Source: Lysobacter sp. BMK333-48F3
GTDB taxonomy: Bacteria > Pseudomonadota > Gammaproteobacteria > Xanthomonadales > Xanthomonadaceae
NCBI RefSeq assembly: GCF_019733395.1
Contig: NZ_JAIHOO010000001.1
Span: forward strand, 3,658,501 to 3,722,500
DNA length: 64,000 nucleotides
Reading direction: 5' to 3'
Under the pieces are notes generated by a model. It had not been told where the DNA came from. It did no database searches and was given only the letters and a program-made list of their open reading frames with translations. Every line of letters starts with the position of its first letter. Position 1 is the stretch's first letter. Below are positions 24,589 to 32,585 of this stretch, in pieces. Made by a program: the position numbers and the translations under genes.

Positions 24589-27423
24589 ATGAGCGAACCC
24601 AGCAGCGGCGAGTCGTTCCTCCCGATCATCGAAACCTTCACCGCCGCGCATCGCGCCCGACTGGACGCGACCCTGGCCGCGCTGGCGCCGCAACTGGACC
24701 GCGACGAGATCGCGCTGCTGCAGCGGGTCGGCGCGCAGACCCTCAACGACAACGCGCGGCTCAAGCTCAGCCGCACCCTGTTGCTGGAGCTGCATGCCGC
24801 GCGCCTCGGCGGACAGTTGCCGGCGCAGGACGAGGTCGAGCAGTTCCAGCAGTTCATCGCCCTGGCGCTGCAGCCGCCGTTCGACCCGCATCTGCGCCAG
24901 CGCTATCCCGCGCTGCACGAGCGCTTGCAGCGCAGCCTGGAACTGCAGCGCCTGGCGCTGGAAGCGCTGGCCGCGCGCATCGCCCGAGATCGCGAGCGCC
25001 TGGGCGAACTGCTCGGCCACGCGCCCGGCCGCCTGCTGGCGGTGCAGCCGGGCGAGGGCGACCGCCACGCCGGCGGCCAGACCGTGGTGCGGCTGGGCTT
25101 CGAAGGCGGGCGGATCATGTACAAGCCGCGTTCGCTGCGCATCGATCTGGCCCTGGACGCGTTCCTCGCCCAGGTATTCGGCGACGACCCCGACCGGATC
25201 CGGGTGCCGTACGCGCTGGATTGCGGCGACTACGGCTGGACCGGCTTCGTCGACCACCGCTATTGCGACGGCGACGCCGAACTGGGCACGTTCTATCGCA
25301 ACCTCGGCCACTGGCTGGCGGCGATGCAGTTGCTCGGCGGCACCGACCTGCACCAAGAAAACCTGATCGCCGCCGGCCCAGTGCCGGTCGCGATCGACGT
25401 CGAAAGCCTGTTCGCGATCGAAGTCGACGCCCCGCCGTCGCCGCGCGGCCGCGCCTTCGATCTGGCCTCCGAGCTGATCCGCACCTCGGTGCTGCGCACC
25501 GGCATCGTGCCGTTCCGCGCCCCGGTGCTGGGCTTCGGCGGCGTCGATATTTCCGCCGCCGGCGCGCTGCCGGGCGAGCAGCCGCAGATCCGCATGCCGA
25601 GCATCGCCGACGAAGGCACCGCGCGCGCGCGGCTGCAGATCGTCAGCGCCGACTTCGGCCAGTCGCAGAACCATCCCAGCCCCAACCCCGAAGTGAGCCG
25701 GTTCTGGGACCGGATCAGCGAGGGCTTCGTTGCGGCCACCGCGCGCCTGCGCGCGCTCGACGCCGAGGGCGCGCTGGAACCGCTGCTGCGCGGGTTCCTC
25801 GGCTGCCCGGCGCGCGACATCCGCCGGCCGACCCAGGCCTATGTCGAAATCATGCGCATGCTCTGGCACCCGGCCTCGTTGCACGACGAGCCCAAGGCGA
25901 TCGAGCGCGCCCGCGACATCCTGCGCCGCAACGCCGTCGCGCTGCCGATCGCGCCGTCGTCGGCGCACGAAATCGACGGCGAGATCGAAGACATGCGGGT
26001 CGGCGACGTGCCGATCTTCGTCGCCCCGCTGGACCCGGCGCGGATCGAGGAAACCTTGCAGCGTTGGCGGCGGATGCGGGTCGAGCTGGAAGAGCTGACC
26101 ATCCGCAGCGCCCTGGTCACGGTCGATCTGAACCAGCGCCTGGGCAAGAACGAACGCGCACGCGCCGACATCGTCGCCCGCCACCCGCATGCGCAGCGGC
26201 TGGACGCGCGCCGCCGCGCGGCGGCGGCGCAGGCGGTGGCGCAACTGCTGCGTCTGGCGGTGTACGGCGACGACGGCAGCGTGACCTGGATCAGCCCGGT
26301 GCTCGGCGATACCGGCTGGGTGACCCGGCCGCTGCAGGCCGATCTGTACACCGGCCTGGGCGGCGTGGCGCTGAGCCTGGCCGGTTATCTGCACGAATGC
26401 CGCGCCGGTCGCGCCGACCCGGTCGACGGCCTGGAGCCGGCGCTGGAGGGCACGTTGCACGCATTGCGCACGATCGAGCAGGCCGACGCGCCAAGCACGG
26501 TCGGCGGCATGATCGGCTACGGCGGGCAGATCTGGACCTGGGTGAGCTTGCACGACCTGTTGCGACGGCCGCAGATGCTGGAGTGGGCGATCGAGCGCGC
26601 CCAGGCGCTGGAGGCGGCCGGCTTCGACGCCGACCGCTACCTGGACCTGCTCGAAGGCGCCAGCGGCGCGATCGTGCCGTTGCTGCAGCTGGCCGACGCC
26701 AGCGGCGATCCGCGCTGGCGCGAACTGGCCGCGCGCGCGGCGCGGTTCATGGAGTCGCAGGCGATCGTCGACGAGCGCGGCGCGTGCTGGCCGTCGACGA
26801 TCTTCGACGCGCCGATCGGCGGCTACGCGCACGGCGCCAGCGGCATCGGCTGGGCGCTGAGCCGGATCGGCCACAGCGCCGCCGGCAGCGCCGAGGACCG
26901 GGCGCGCTGGCTGAGCCTGGCCGAGCGCGCGTTCGCCTTCGAAGAGGGCCTGTACGACGACGGCGCCGGCTGCTGGCGCGACGCGCGCATCGCCGACGAG
27001 GAGCAGTTCCTGCACAACTGGTGCCACGGCAGCGTCGGCATCGGCCTGGCCGCCTGCGACCTGTACCAGCTCACCGGCGATGCCCGCCATCTGCGCGACC
27101 TGCGCCGCGCCGCGCAGGCCGCGCGCGGCTTCGGCTGGGGCGTCAGCCACACCTTGTGCCACGGCGACCTGGCCTTGTGGGAGTTGCTGGCGCGCGCCGC
27201 GCAACTGGACCCGGAGGGCGGCTGGGGCGACCCGGCCGAACACACGATGCAGATCGTGTCGGCGATCGAGGAGCACCACGGCGCGGTCGGCAGCCGCGCC
27301 CGCGATGCCTTCACCCCGGGCCTGATGACCGGCGTGGCCGGCGCGGTGCACGCGCTCAACCGCATGCACCCGGACTGCCCCCTGGTCACGCCGCTGGTGT
27401 TCGAGCGGCGGGCAGGGCGCTGA
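24589..27423 (+). CDS. lanM: class II lanthipeptide synthetase LanM
   Basis: 944 residues, the normal LanM size. The N-terminal DUF4135 dehydratase (to about 560) has 'GEGDRHAGGQTVVRLGFEGG' and the kinase-like 'IMYKPRSL' (about residue 177). It also has 'GTDLHQENLIAAGPVPVAID' with 'VESLF' (about 250-272), which phosphorylate and eliminate Ser/Thr. The C-terminal LanC-like cyclase has 'GYAHGASGIGWALS' with His748, 'NWCHGSVGIG' with Cys812 and 'LCHGDLALWE' with Cys857-His858; the two Cys and His858 are the expected zinc ligands. All key motifs look intact. It should install lanthionine rings in the two upstream peptides in the cytoplasm. The ATG at 24589 has only a weak AGGA site. Confidence 0.93.
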   Translation: MSEPSSGESFLPIIETFTAAHRARLDATLAALAPQLDRDEIALLQRVGAQTLNDNARLKLSRTLLLELHAARLGGQLPAQDEVEQFQQFIALALQPPFDPHLRQRYPALHERLQRSLELQRLALEALAARIARDRERLGELLGHAPGRLLAVQPGEGDRHAGGQTVVRLGFEGGRIMYKPRSLRIDLALDAFLAQVFGDDPDRIRVPYALDCGDYGWTGFVDHRYCDGDAELGTFYRNLGHWLAAMQLLGGTDLHQENLIAAGPVPVAIDVESLFAIEVDAPPSPRGRAFDLASELIRTSVLRTGIVPFRAPVLGFGGVDISAAGALPGEQPQIRMPSIADEGTARARLQIVSADFGQSQNHPSPNPEVSRFWDRISEGFVAATARLRALDAEGALEPLLRGFLGCPARDIRRPTQAYVEIMRMLWHPASLHDEPKAIERARDILRRNAVALPIAPSSAHEIDGEIEDMRVGDVPIFVAPLDPARIEETLQRWRRMRVELEELTIRSALVTVDLNQRLGKNERARADIVARHPHAQRLDARRRAAAAQAVAQLLRLAVYGDDGSVTWISPVLGDTGWVTRPLQADLYTGLGGVALSLAGYLHECRAGRADPVDGLEPALEGTLHALRTIEQADAPSTVGGMIGYGGQIWTWVSLHDLLRRPQMLEWAIERAQALEAAGFDADRYLDLLEGASGAIVPLLQLADASGDPRWRELAARAARFMESQAIVDERGACWPSTIFDAPIGGYAHGASGIGWALSRIGHSAAGSAEDRARWLSLAERAFAFEEGLYDDGAGCWRDARIADEEQFLHNWCHGSVGIGLAACDLYQLTGDARHLRDLRRAAQAARGFGWGVSHTLCHGDLALWELLARAAQLDPEGGWGDPAEHTMQIVSAIEEHHGAVGSRARDAFTPGLMTGVAGAVHALNRMHPDCPLVTPLVFERRAGR

Positions 27424-27429
27424 CGCGCG

Positions 27430-27455
27430 GGCGGCGGGCCGCGCGGCCCGCCGCC
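27430..27455 (+). terminator. GC-rich hairpin after lanM
   Basis: A perfect 11-bp stem (GGCGGCGGGCC / GGCCCGCCGCC) with a GCGC centre begins 6 bp after the lanM stop and precedes the glycosyltransferase start by 35 bp. It suggests that lanM and the next gene are at least partly separate transcripts. There is no U-rich tail. Confidence 0.65.
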
Positions 27456-27490
27456 ACGATTCGGTCATGGGCGAGGGCTAGGCTGGCCGG

Positions 27491-28705
27491 ATGAACATCC
27501 TGATGCTGTCGGACGTCTACTTCCCGCGGGTCAACGGGGTGTCGACCTCGATCCGCACCTTCGCCCAGTCATTGGCGAGGATGGGGCATTCGGTGACGGT
27601 AGTAGCGCCGGACTACGGCCCCGACAGCGGCCAGGAGCAGCACGACAGCGACGAGTTCGAGATCGTCCGGCTGGCCTCGCGGGTGATCTTCTTCGATCCC
27701 GAGGACCGGCTGATCCGCGCGCCGGAGCTGCGCCGGATCCTGCCCGCGCTGGCGGCGCGGCATTGGGACGTGATCCACGTCCATACCCCGTTCCGCGCCC
27801 ACCGCCTGGGCGTGCGCCTGGCCGAGCTGAGCGCCCGGCCGACGGTGGAGACCTACCACACCTATTTCGAGGAATACATCGGCCACTACCTGCCGTGGGC
27901 GCCGGCGCCGCTGCTGCGCTTCGTCGCGCGGCGGCTGTCGCGCATGCTCTGCCACGGCGTCGACCACCTGATCGTGCCCTCGGCGCAGATGGCCGAAGTG
28001 TTGCGGCGCTACGGCGTGAGCACGCCGGCGACGGTGTTGCCGACCGGCATCGACCTGAGCGAGTTCGCGCGCGGCGACGGCGCGCGTTTCCGCATCGCCC
28101 ACGACATCGCCCAGGACCGCCCGACCCTGGTCACGGTGAGCCGGCTGGCGGTGGAGAAGAACATCGCTTTCCTGTTGCAGGTGGCGCGGCGGCTGGTCGC
28201 GGAGTTTCCGCGGCTGATGTTCATCATCGCCGGCGAGGGGCCGGACGCGCCGCGGCTCAAGCGCCTGGCGCACGAGTACGGCCTGGAGGCCAACGTGCGT
28301 TTCTTCGGCAACCTGGACCGGCGCACGACCCTGCTCGACGCCTACAAGGCCGGCGACGCCTTCGTGTTCGCCTCGCCGACCGAGACCCAGGGCCTGGTGC
28401 TGATCGAAGCCATGGCGCTGGGCGTGCCGATCGTCTCGACCGCGGTGATGGGCACGGCCACGGTATTGCGCGATGCGCGCAGCGCCCTGATCAGCGAAGA
28501 GGACGTCGACGACTTCGCCGCCCATGTGACCCGGTTGCTGCGCTCGCCGGAGCTGCGCGCGCGGCTGGCCCAGGCCGGGCCGCAGGACGCGCGCGCCTGG
28601 AGCACCGAAGGCCTGATGGAGCAGGTGGTGGCCTTGTACCAGCGCCTGGCTCAGGCGCGCCCGGCGGTGCGGCGCAACGCCCAGGCCGCCGCGCAACAGG
28701 GGTAG
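27491..28705 (+). CDS. glycosyltransferase family 4 protein (glycolipid-type)
   Basis: 404 residues with the two-domain GT-B layout. The N-terminal domain begins 'MNILMLSDVYFPRVNGVSTS' and includes 'DVIHVHTPFRAHRLGVRL' and 'TYHTYFEEY'. The C-terminal nucleotide-sugar domain has 'LVTVSRLAVEKNIAFLLQVA', 'FIIAGEGPDAPRLKRLA' and 'FASPTETQGLVLIEAMALG' (EX7E-like). This pattern matches GT4 enzymes that transfer glucose, galactose or mannose to diacylglycerol or related lipids at the membrane. It follows lanM on the same strand, but behind a hairpin, so a role in peptide glycosylation is unlikely though not excluded. It is convergent with the MFS gene (17 bp). Confidence 0.88.
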   Translation: MNILMLSDVYFPRVNGVSTSIRTFAQSLARMGHSVTVVAPDYGPDSGQEQHDSDEFEIVRLASRVIFFDPEDRLIRAPELRRILPALAARHWDVIHVHTPFRAHRLGVRLAELSARPTVETYHTYFEEYIGHYLPWAPAPLLRFVARRLSRMLCHGVDHLIVPSAQMAEVLRRYGVSTPATVLPTGIDLSEFARGDGARFRIAHDIAQDRPTLVTVSRLAVEKNIAFLLQVARRLVAEFPRLMFIIAGEGPDAPRLKRLAHEYGLEANVRFFGNLDRRTTLLDAYKAGDAFVFASPTETQGLVLIEAMALGVPIVSTAVMGTATVLRDARSALISEEDVDDFAAHVTRLLRSPELRARLAQAGPQDARAWSTEGLMEQVVALYQRLAQARPAVRRNAQAAAQQG

Positions 28706-28722
28706 GAGCGGCGTCGGCCGTT

Positions 28723-30306
28723 CTAGCGGGGAGCGGTGGCGACCCGCACCCGCGACGCCAGGCACAAGCCGAGCAAGGCCAGCGCCGCGGCGATCCCGAA
28801 GCCGCACAAGTAGGCCAGCAGATGCGAGCGGGTCAGCAACGCAGCGAACAGCGAGCCGCCGATCGCCAACGCAGTGGCGGTGAAGATCGCATCGCCCAGG
28901 TGCAGGGCGGAGGAACTCTCGCCCTGGCGTTCCGGCGGCGACAGTTCCAGCATCAGCACCGACAAGGTCGGATACATCAGGCCCATGCCGAAGCCGGCCG
29001 CGATCCAGCCGGCGATGCCCAGCGCCAGTGGCGTCGCGGTCCAGGTCAGCGCGGCGATCGCGAGCACGCCCAGGCCGAGCAGGGCCATGCCGGCCTGCAG
29101 GAAACGCGTCGCCGCGGCGCTGGCCGGGGCGCGGCCGCGGATCCAGGAACCGCTCGACCAGCCGATCGCGCCCAGGGTCAGCACCAGCCCGGCCCAGGTC
29201 GGCGACAAGCCGCGCTCCTGCGCCAGCAGCAGCGGGATATAGGCTTCGCTGAGGAAGAAGGCGCCGGCGGCGAGGCCGCGCAGCGCGACCACGGTCGGCA
29301 GCCCGCGTGCGGCGCGCAAGGCGCCGGCCGGCAACAGCCGCGAGGCGGCCGCGACCAGGGCCGCGACCGCGATCGAGATCCACAGCCAGGCGCCGGCATC
29401 GCGCAACTGGCCGCCGTAATGCAGGCCGAGCAGGCTGGCGGTGGCCAGCAACGCCCACAGCAGGCGCGTGCGTTGCGGCCGCGCGACGGCGTTCGCGCTC
29501 GGGCCAAGGCCGCGCAGGGCCGGCAAGACCAGCCACGCCGCCAGCGCCGCGGCCAGCGGCACCGACAAGAACACCCAGCGCCAGCCGATATGTTCGACGA
29601 TCGCGCCGCTGATCGCCGGGCCGACGATCGCCGGCACCACCCAGGCCGCGGCGAAGGCGGCGAAGATGCGCGCATGCAGGCGCGGCGGGTACACCCGGCC
29701 GACCACCACGTACAGGGCCACCGAGATCAACCCGCCGCCGAAGCCCTGGACCACGCGCCCGGCGATCAACCACGCCATCGACGGCGCCGCGCCGGCCAGC
29801 AGCAGGCCGAGCGCGAACCAGACGATGCCCTGGCGCAGCGGCGCGGCCGGGCCGCGCGCGTCGGCCCAGGGGCCGGCGGCGACCATGCCGACCACGCTCG
29901 CGGCGAGGGTGCCGGCGAAGGCCAGCGCGTACAGCGAGAGGCCGTCGAGCGCGCGGGCCACGGTCGGCATCGCGGTGGTCACCGCCAGCGCTTCGAAACC
30001 GACCAAGGCGACCAGGGCCACCGCGCCCGCGGTCAGCGCGCGATAGGCCGGCTGGAACACACCTGATACAGAGGGACCCGATACGGACTGACCCGATACG
30101 GACGGACTCGGCGCATCGAGGCCGTGCTCGGGAGGAGCCGCGGCGACGGACGACCCGGCCCGCTGGGCCAGTTCCGCTTCGCCGGGGACCGTTGCCGCGG
30201 CCCCTCCCGACCATGGCCGCGCGGACTGCGGCGGCGGTTCGTATCCGGCCGGCGCGTTCGAGGCGTCGCCGAGCGCGGCGCCGGCGATGGATTCGTCCTG
30301 ACTCAT
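28723..30306 (-). CDS. MFS multidrug efflux transporter, SoxR-controlled operon
   Basis: 527 residues. An unusually long, disordered N-terminal tail (about 90 residues, Pro/Ser/Ala-rich, with SVSGQ-SVSGP-SVSGV repeats) precedes 12-14 membrane helices. 'GLSLYALAFAGTLAASVVGM', 'AGRVVQGFGGGLISVALYVV', 'GAIVEHIGWRWVFLSVPLAA' (DHA-type motif C) and 'FGMGLMYPTLSVLMLELSPP' place it among drug:H+ antiporters. Its ATG overlaps the quinone reductase stop (ATGA), so the two are translationally coupled. Together they lie behind a SoxR-box promoter, pointing to export of redox-cycling compounds. Confidence 0.88.
   Translation of the reverse strand: MSQDESIAGAALGDASNAPAGYEPPPQSARPWSGGAAATVPGEAELAQRAGSSVAAAPPEHGLDAPSPSVSGQSVSGPSVSGVFQPAYRALTAGAVALVALVGFEALAVTTAMPTVARALDGLSLYALAFAGTLAASVVGMVAAGPWADARGPAAPLRQGIVWFALGLLLAGAAPSMAWLIAGRVVQGFGGGLISVALYVVVGRVYPPRLHARIFAAFAAAWVVPAIVGPAISGAIVEHIGWRWVFLSVPLAAALAAWLVLPALRGLGPSANAVARPQRTRLLWALLATASLLGLHYGGQLRDAGAWLWISIAVAALVAAASRLLPAGALRAARGLPTVVALRGLAAGAFFLSEAYIPLLLAQERGLSPTWAGLVLTLGAIGWSSGSWIRGRAPASAAATRFLQAGMALLGLGVLAIAALTWTATPLALGIAGWIAAGFGMGLMYPTLSVLMLELSPPERQGESSSALHLGDAIFTATALAIGGSLFAALLTRSHLLAYLCGFGIAAALALLGLCLASRVRVATAPR
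30061..30105. repeat. 15-bp repeat in the MFS N-terminal tail
   Basis: Three 15-bp units (ACCTGATACAGAGGG, ACCCGATACGGACTG, ACCCGATACGGACGG) in frame encode the repeated SVSGx in the disordered tail of the efflux protein. Confidence 0.85.
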
Positions 30307-31289
30307 GCGAACGACTCCGACGGCGCGGTCTGGTAGACCATCAGCACCACCTTGCCGCGCGCCGGCTCGCGTTCGACCGCGCGATGCGCTTCGGCGGCGC
30401 GGGCCAGCGGAAACATCTCGCGCACCCGCACCAGCAGGCCGTGGCGCAGATGGGCGCTGACCAGTTCGATCAGGCCGGCCCGGCTGCGCTCGCTGGCGCA
30501 CGGCGTGCGCGCACGCTGGCGAGGCCGGCGCGGCGCGTCGTGCAGGCCGACCACGCGCGGCGGCGCTGCGCCGGAATCCGACCAGGCCGGCGTGGCTGCG
30601 GCGCCTAGCGCGTCGAACACCGCATCGACGCCGTCGGGCGCCAGGGCGCGCAAGCGCGCCGGTGCAGTCTCGTCCTCGTCGATCGCCGTCGCGCCCAGCG
30701 AGCGCAGATAATCGTGATCGGCCGGCGCGGCGCTGCCGATCACCCGCACGCCCCAGGCGCGGGCCAACTGCACGGCGACGCTGCCGATGCCGCCGGCGGC
30801 GCCGCGGACCAGCAGGGTTTCGCCCGCCTGCAGTTCCAGCGCGCGCAATGCGGCCAACGCGGTCTGGCCGGTCGAGGCCAGCGCGCCGGCGACCGCCCAG
30901 GACATGCTCGGCGGCTTGTGCACCACCTGTTCGGCCGGCACGGTCAGCACCTCGGCATAGCTCATCGCCACCGCCCAGCCCAGCACTTCATCGCCGGGCT
31001 TCAGGCCTTCGACGCCGTCGCCGACCTGGTCGACCACGCCGGCGAATTCGTTGCCGAGCCGGCGCGGGAACGCCCCGGGCGCTGCGGCGCGGCCGGCGCG
31101 CAGGGCGATGTCGCGCGGGCGCACGCCGGCCGCGCGGACCCGGATCCGCACCTCGCCGGCGCCGGCCTGCGGCATCGGCAGGTCGATCGCGCGCAACACT
31201 TCGGCGCCGCCATGGCGTTCGTAGACCACCGCCTTGACCTGCGGCGGTGCGGCGGAGGAGGCGATATCGCGGCGTTCGGCGGCGCTCAT
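30303..31289 (-). CDS. zinc-independent NADP-dependent quinone reductase (MDR family)
   Basis: 328 residues of the medium-chain dehydrogenase/reductase family, quinone-oxidoreductase branch. 'MPQAGAGEVRIRVRAAGVRP', 'RRLGNEFAGVVDQVGDGVEG', 'ALASTGQTALAAL' and the nucleotide loop 'GETLLVRGAAGGIGSVAVQL' are all present; catalytic zinc ligands are absent. Such enzymes reduce quinones and enones with NADPH. The ATG 31287-31289 is chosen because an earlier ATG (31322) lies inside the promoter -10 element. It leads the SoxR-controlled operon and shares ATGA with the MFS gene. The C-terminal third (residues about 240-275) is Pro/Arg-rich and poorly conserved-looking. Confidence 0.86.
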   Translation of the reverse strand: MSAAERRDIASSAAPPQVKAVVYERHGGAEVLRAIDLPMPQAGAGEVRIRVRAAGVRPRDIALRAGRAAAPGAFPRRLGNEFAGVVDQVGDGVEGLKPGDEVLGWAVAMSYAEVLTVPAEQVVHKPPSMSWAVAGALASTGQTALAALRALELQAGETLLVRGAAGGIGSVAVQLARAWGVRVIGSAAPADHDYLRSLGATAIDEDETAPARLRALAPDGVDAVFDALGAAATPAWSDSGAAPPRVVGLHDAPRRPRQRARTPCASERSRAGLIELVSAHLRHGLLVRVREMFPLARAAEAHRAVEREPARGKVVLMVYQTAPSESFA

Positions 31290-31317
31290 GGCTTGACCCG
31301 GTTCGGAACTGCGGCGC

Positions 31318-31348
31318 AGCATAGAACCTCAATCAAAGTTGAGGTCAA
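31318..31348 (-). promoter_or_regulatory. SoxR-controlled promoter with SoxR box
   Basis: Read on the minus strand: -35 TTGACC (31343-31348), a 19-bp spacer, and -10 TATGCT (31318-31323). The dyad ACCTCAA-N6-TTGAGGT (31326-31345) fills the spacer and slightly overlaps the -35. Its core CCTCAA...TTGAGG matches the SoxR box. An overlong 19-bp spacer with a central dyad is the hallmark of MerR-family promoters, where the activator twists the DNA. The dyad also covers the soxR ribosome site on the other strand. Confidence 0.88.
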
Positions 31349-31352
31349 GCGC

Positions 31353-31907
31353 ATGAGCATGGCGATGGAACTCTCGGTGGGGCAGGTCGCCGAGCGCTCC
31401 GGCGTGGCGGTGTCGGCCTTGCATTTCTACGAGGCCAAGGGACTGATCCACAGCCTGCGCACCGCCGGCAACCAGCGGCGCTACAGCCGCGACACCTTGC
31501 GCCGCATAGCGCTGATCCGGGTCGCGCAGCGAGTCGGCATGCCCCTGGCGACGATACGTGAGGCCCTGGACACGCTGCCGGATGCGCGCGTGCCGACCCG
31601 CGCCGACTGGGCGCGGTTGTCGGCGGCGTGGAAAGACGAACTGGAGCAGCGCATCGCCCACCTGAGCCTGATGCGCGACACTCTGGACCAATGCATCGGC
31701 TGCGGCTGCCTGTCGCTGGACCGGTGCAGGCTGGCCAATCCGGGCGACAGTTGGGGCGACCAGGGCTCCGGCGCGCAGCGCTGGGCGGCGGCGCTGGCCC
31801 AGCCGCGGCGGCGCGCCACGGCGGCCGCCGCCAAGAAGCGCACGACCGGCAAGAGCGCGACCTCCAGGATGGACTGTTCCAAGCCCGTCCGCATCGGATC
31901 GGAATGA
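31353..31907 (+). CDS. soxR: SoxR redox-sensing transcriptional activator
   Basis: 184 residues of the MerR family. The winged helix-turn-helix is 'LSVGQVAERSGVAVSALHFY' with 'EAKGLIHSLRTAGNQRRY', then a dimerisation helix. The [2Fe-2S] cluster motif has Cys114, 117, 119 and 125 in 'QCIGCGCLSLDRCRLANPGD', the same C-x2-C-x-C-x5-C spacing as E. coli SoxR. Oxidation or nitrosylation of the cluster turns SoxR into an activator. A basic Ala/Lys/Arg tail (about 145-184) makes it longer than E. coli SoxR (154). It is divergent from the quinone reductase-MFS operon, whose promoter carries its box. Confidence 0.95.
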   Translation: MSMAMELSVGQVAERSGVAVSALHFYEAKGLIHSLRTAGNQRRYSRDTLRRIALIRVAQRVGMPLATIREALDTLPDARVPTRADWARLSAAWKDELEQRIAHLSLMRDTLDQCIGCGCLSLDRCRLANPGDSWGDQGSGAQRWAAALAQPRRRATAAAAKKRTTGKSATSRMDCSKPVRIGSE

Positions 31908-32075
31908 CGGGCGCCGTTGCGTCGGCCGGCGGCATTGCGCAGCGTCGGCCGCCGTTCGGCCAGGCGATCGGCTTCGGGATGGCGTCGGCCGGTTCCGGGC
32001 GAACATCGCGGCCGACCGTCACCGCGTACCGCCGCGGCGGCGTACCATGCGCGCTTTCCCACCACGGTCTTCGCC

Positions 32076-32585
32076 ATGACGATTTCGATGTATTCCGCTT
32101 CGGTGCCGGTGCTCCGGCAGATGCTCGGCAGCCTGTCGACAATCCTGCAGCGCGCGCAGGAGCATGCCGGCGAACGCGGCATCGATCCGGACGCCTATCT
32201 GCAGGCGCGGCTGTTTCCGGACATGTTCCCGCTGCTGCGCCAGGTCCAGATCGCCTGCGATTTCGCCAAGGGCGTGAGCGCGCGCCTGGCCGATGTCGAA
32301 GTGCCGTCCTACCCGGACGACGAGCGCGATTTCGCCGAACTGCAGGCGCGCATCGCCAAGACCCTGGCCTTCATCGACGGCCTGGAACCGGCGCTGTTCG
32401 AAGGCGCCGAAGACCGCGACGTGGTGCTGCGTCCCGGCACGCCGAAGGAACGCCGCTTCGGCGGCCAGGATTACCTGGTCCGTTACGGCCTGCCGCAGTT
32501 CTTCTTCCACGTCACCACCGCTTACGCGATCCTGCGCCACAACGGCCTGGCGATCGGCAAGCGCGACTACATGGGCGAGCACTGA
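32076..32585 (+). CDS. DUF1993-family protein
   Basis: 169 residues. 'SASVPVLRQMLGSLSTILQR', 'LFPDMFPLLRQVQIACDFAK', 'DDERDFAELQARIAKTLAFI' and 'LPQFFFHVTTAYAILRHNGL' are signatures of DUF1993, a family of helical proteins related in fold to DinB-like four-helix bundles. The His residues in the last motif may bind a metal. There is no signal peptide. The function is unknown. It stands alone, 168 bp after soxR on the same strand; no sign of SoxR control is visible here. Confidence 0.88.
   Translation: MTISMYSASVPVLRQMLGSLSTILQRAQEHAGERGIDPDAYLQARLFPDMFPLLRQVQIACDFAKGVSARLADVEVPSYPDDERDFAELQARIAKTLAFIDGLEPALFEGAEDRDVVLRPGTPKERRFGGQDYLVRYGLPQFFFHVTTAYAILRHNGLAIGKRDYMGEH

Noticed and set aside
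24406..27468. A long open frame antisense to lanM.
   Set aside because: The plus-strand LanM has every family motif; the antisense reading is Arg/Gln/Val-rich without domains.
28723..30306. MFS pump as exporter of the lanthipeptide.
   Set aside because: It belongs to the SoxR operon, is on the opposite strand, and MFS pumps are not known as LanM-product exporters with leader cleavage.
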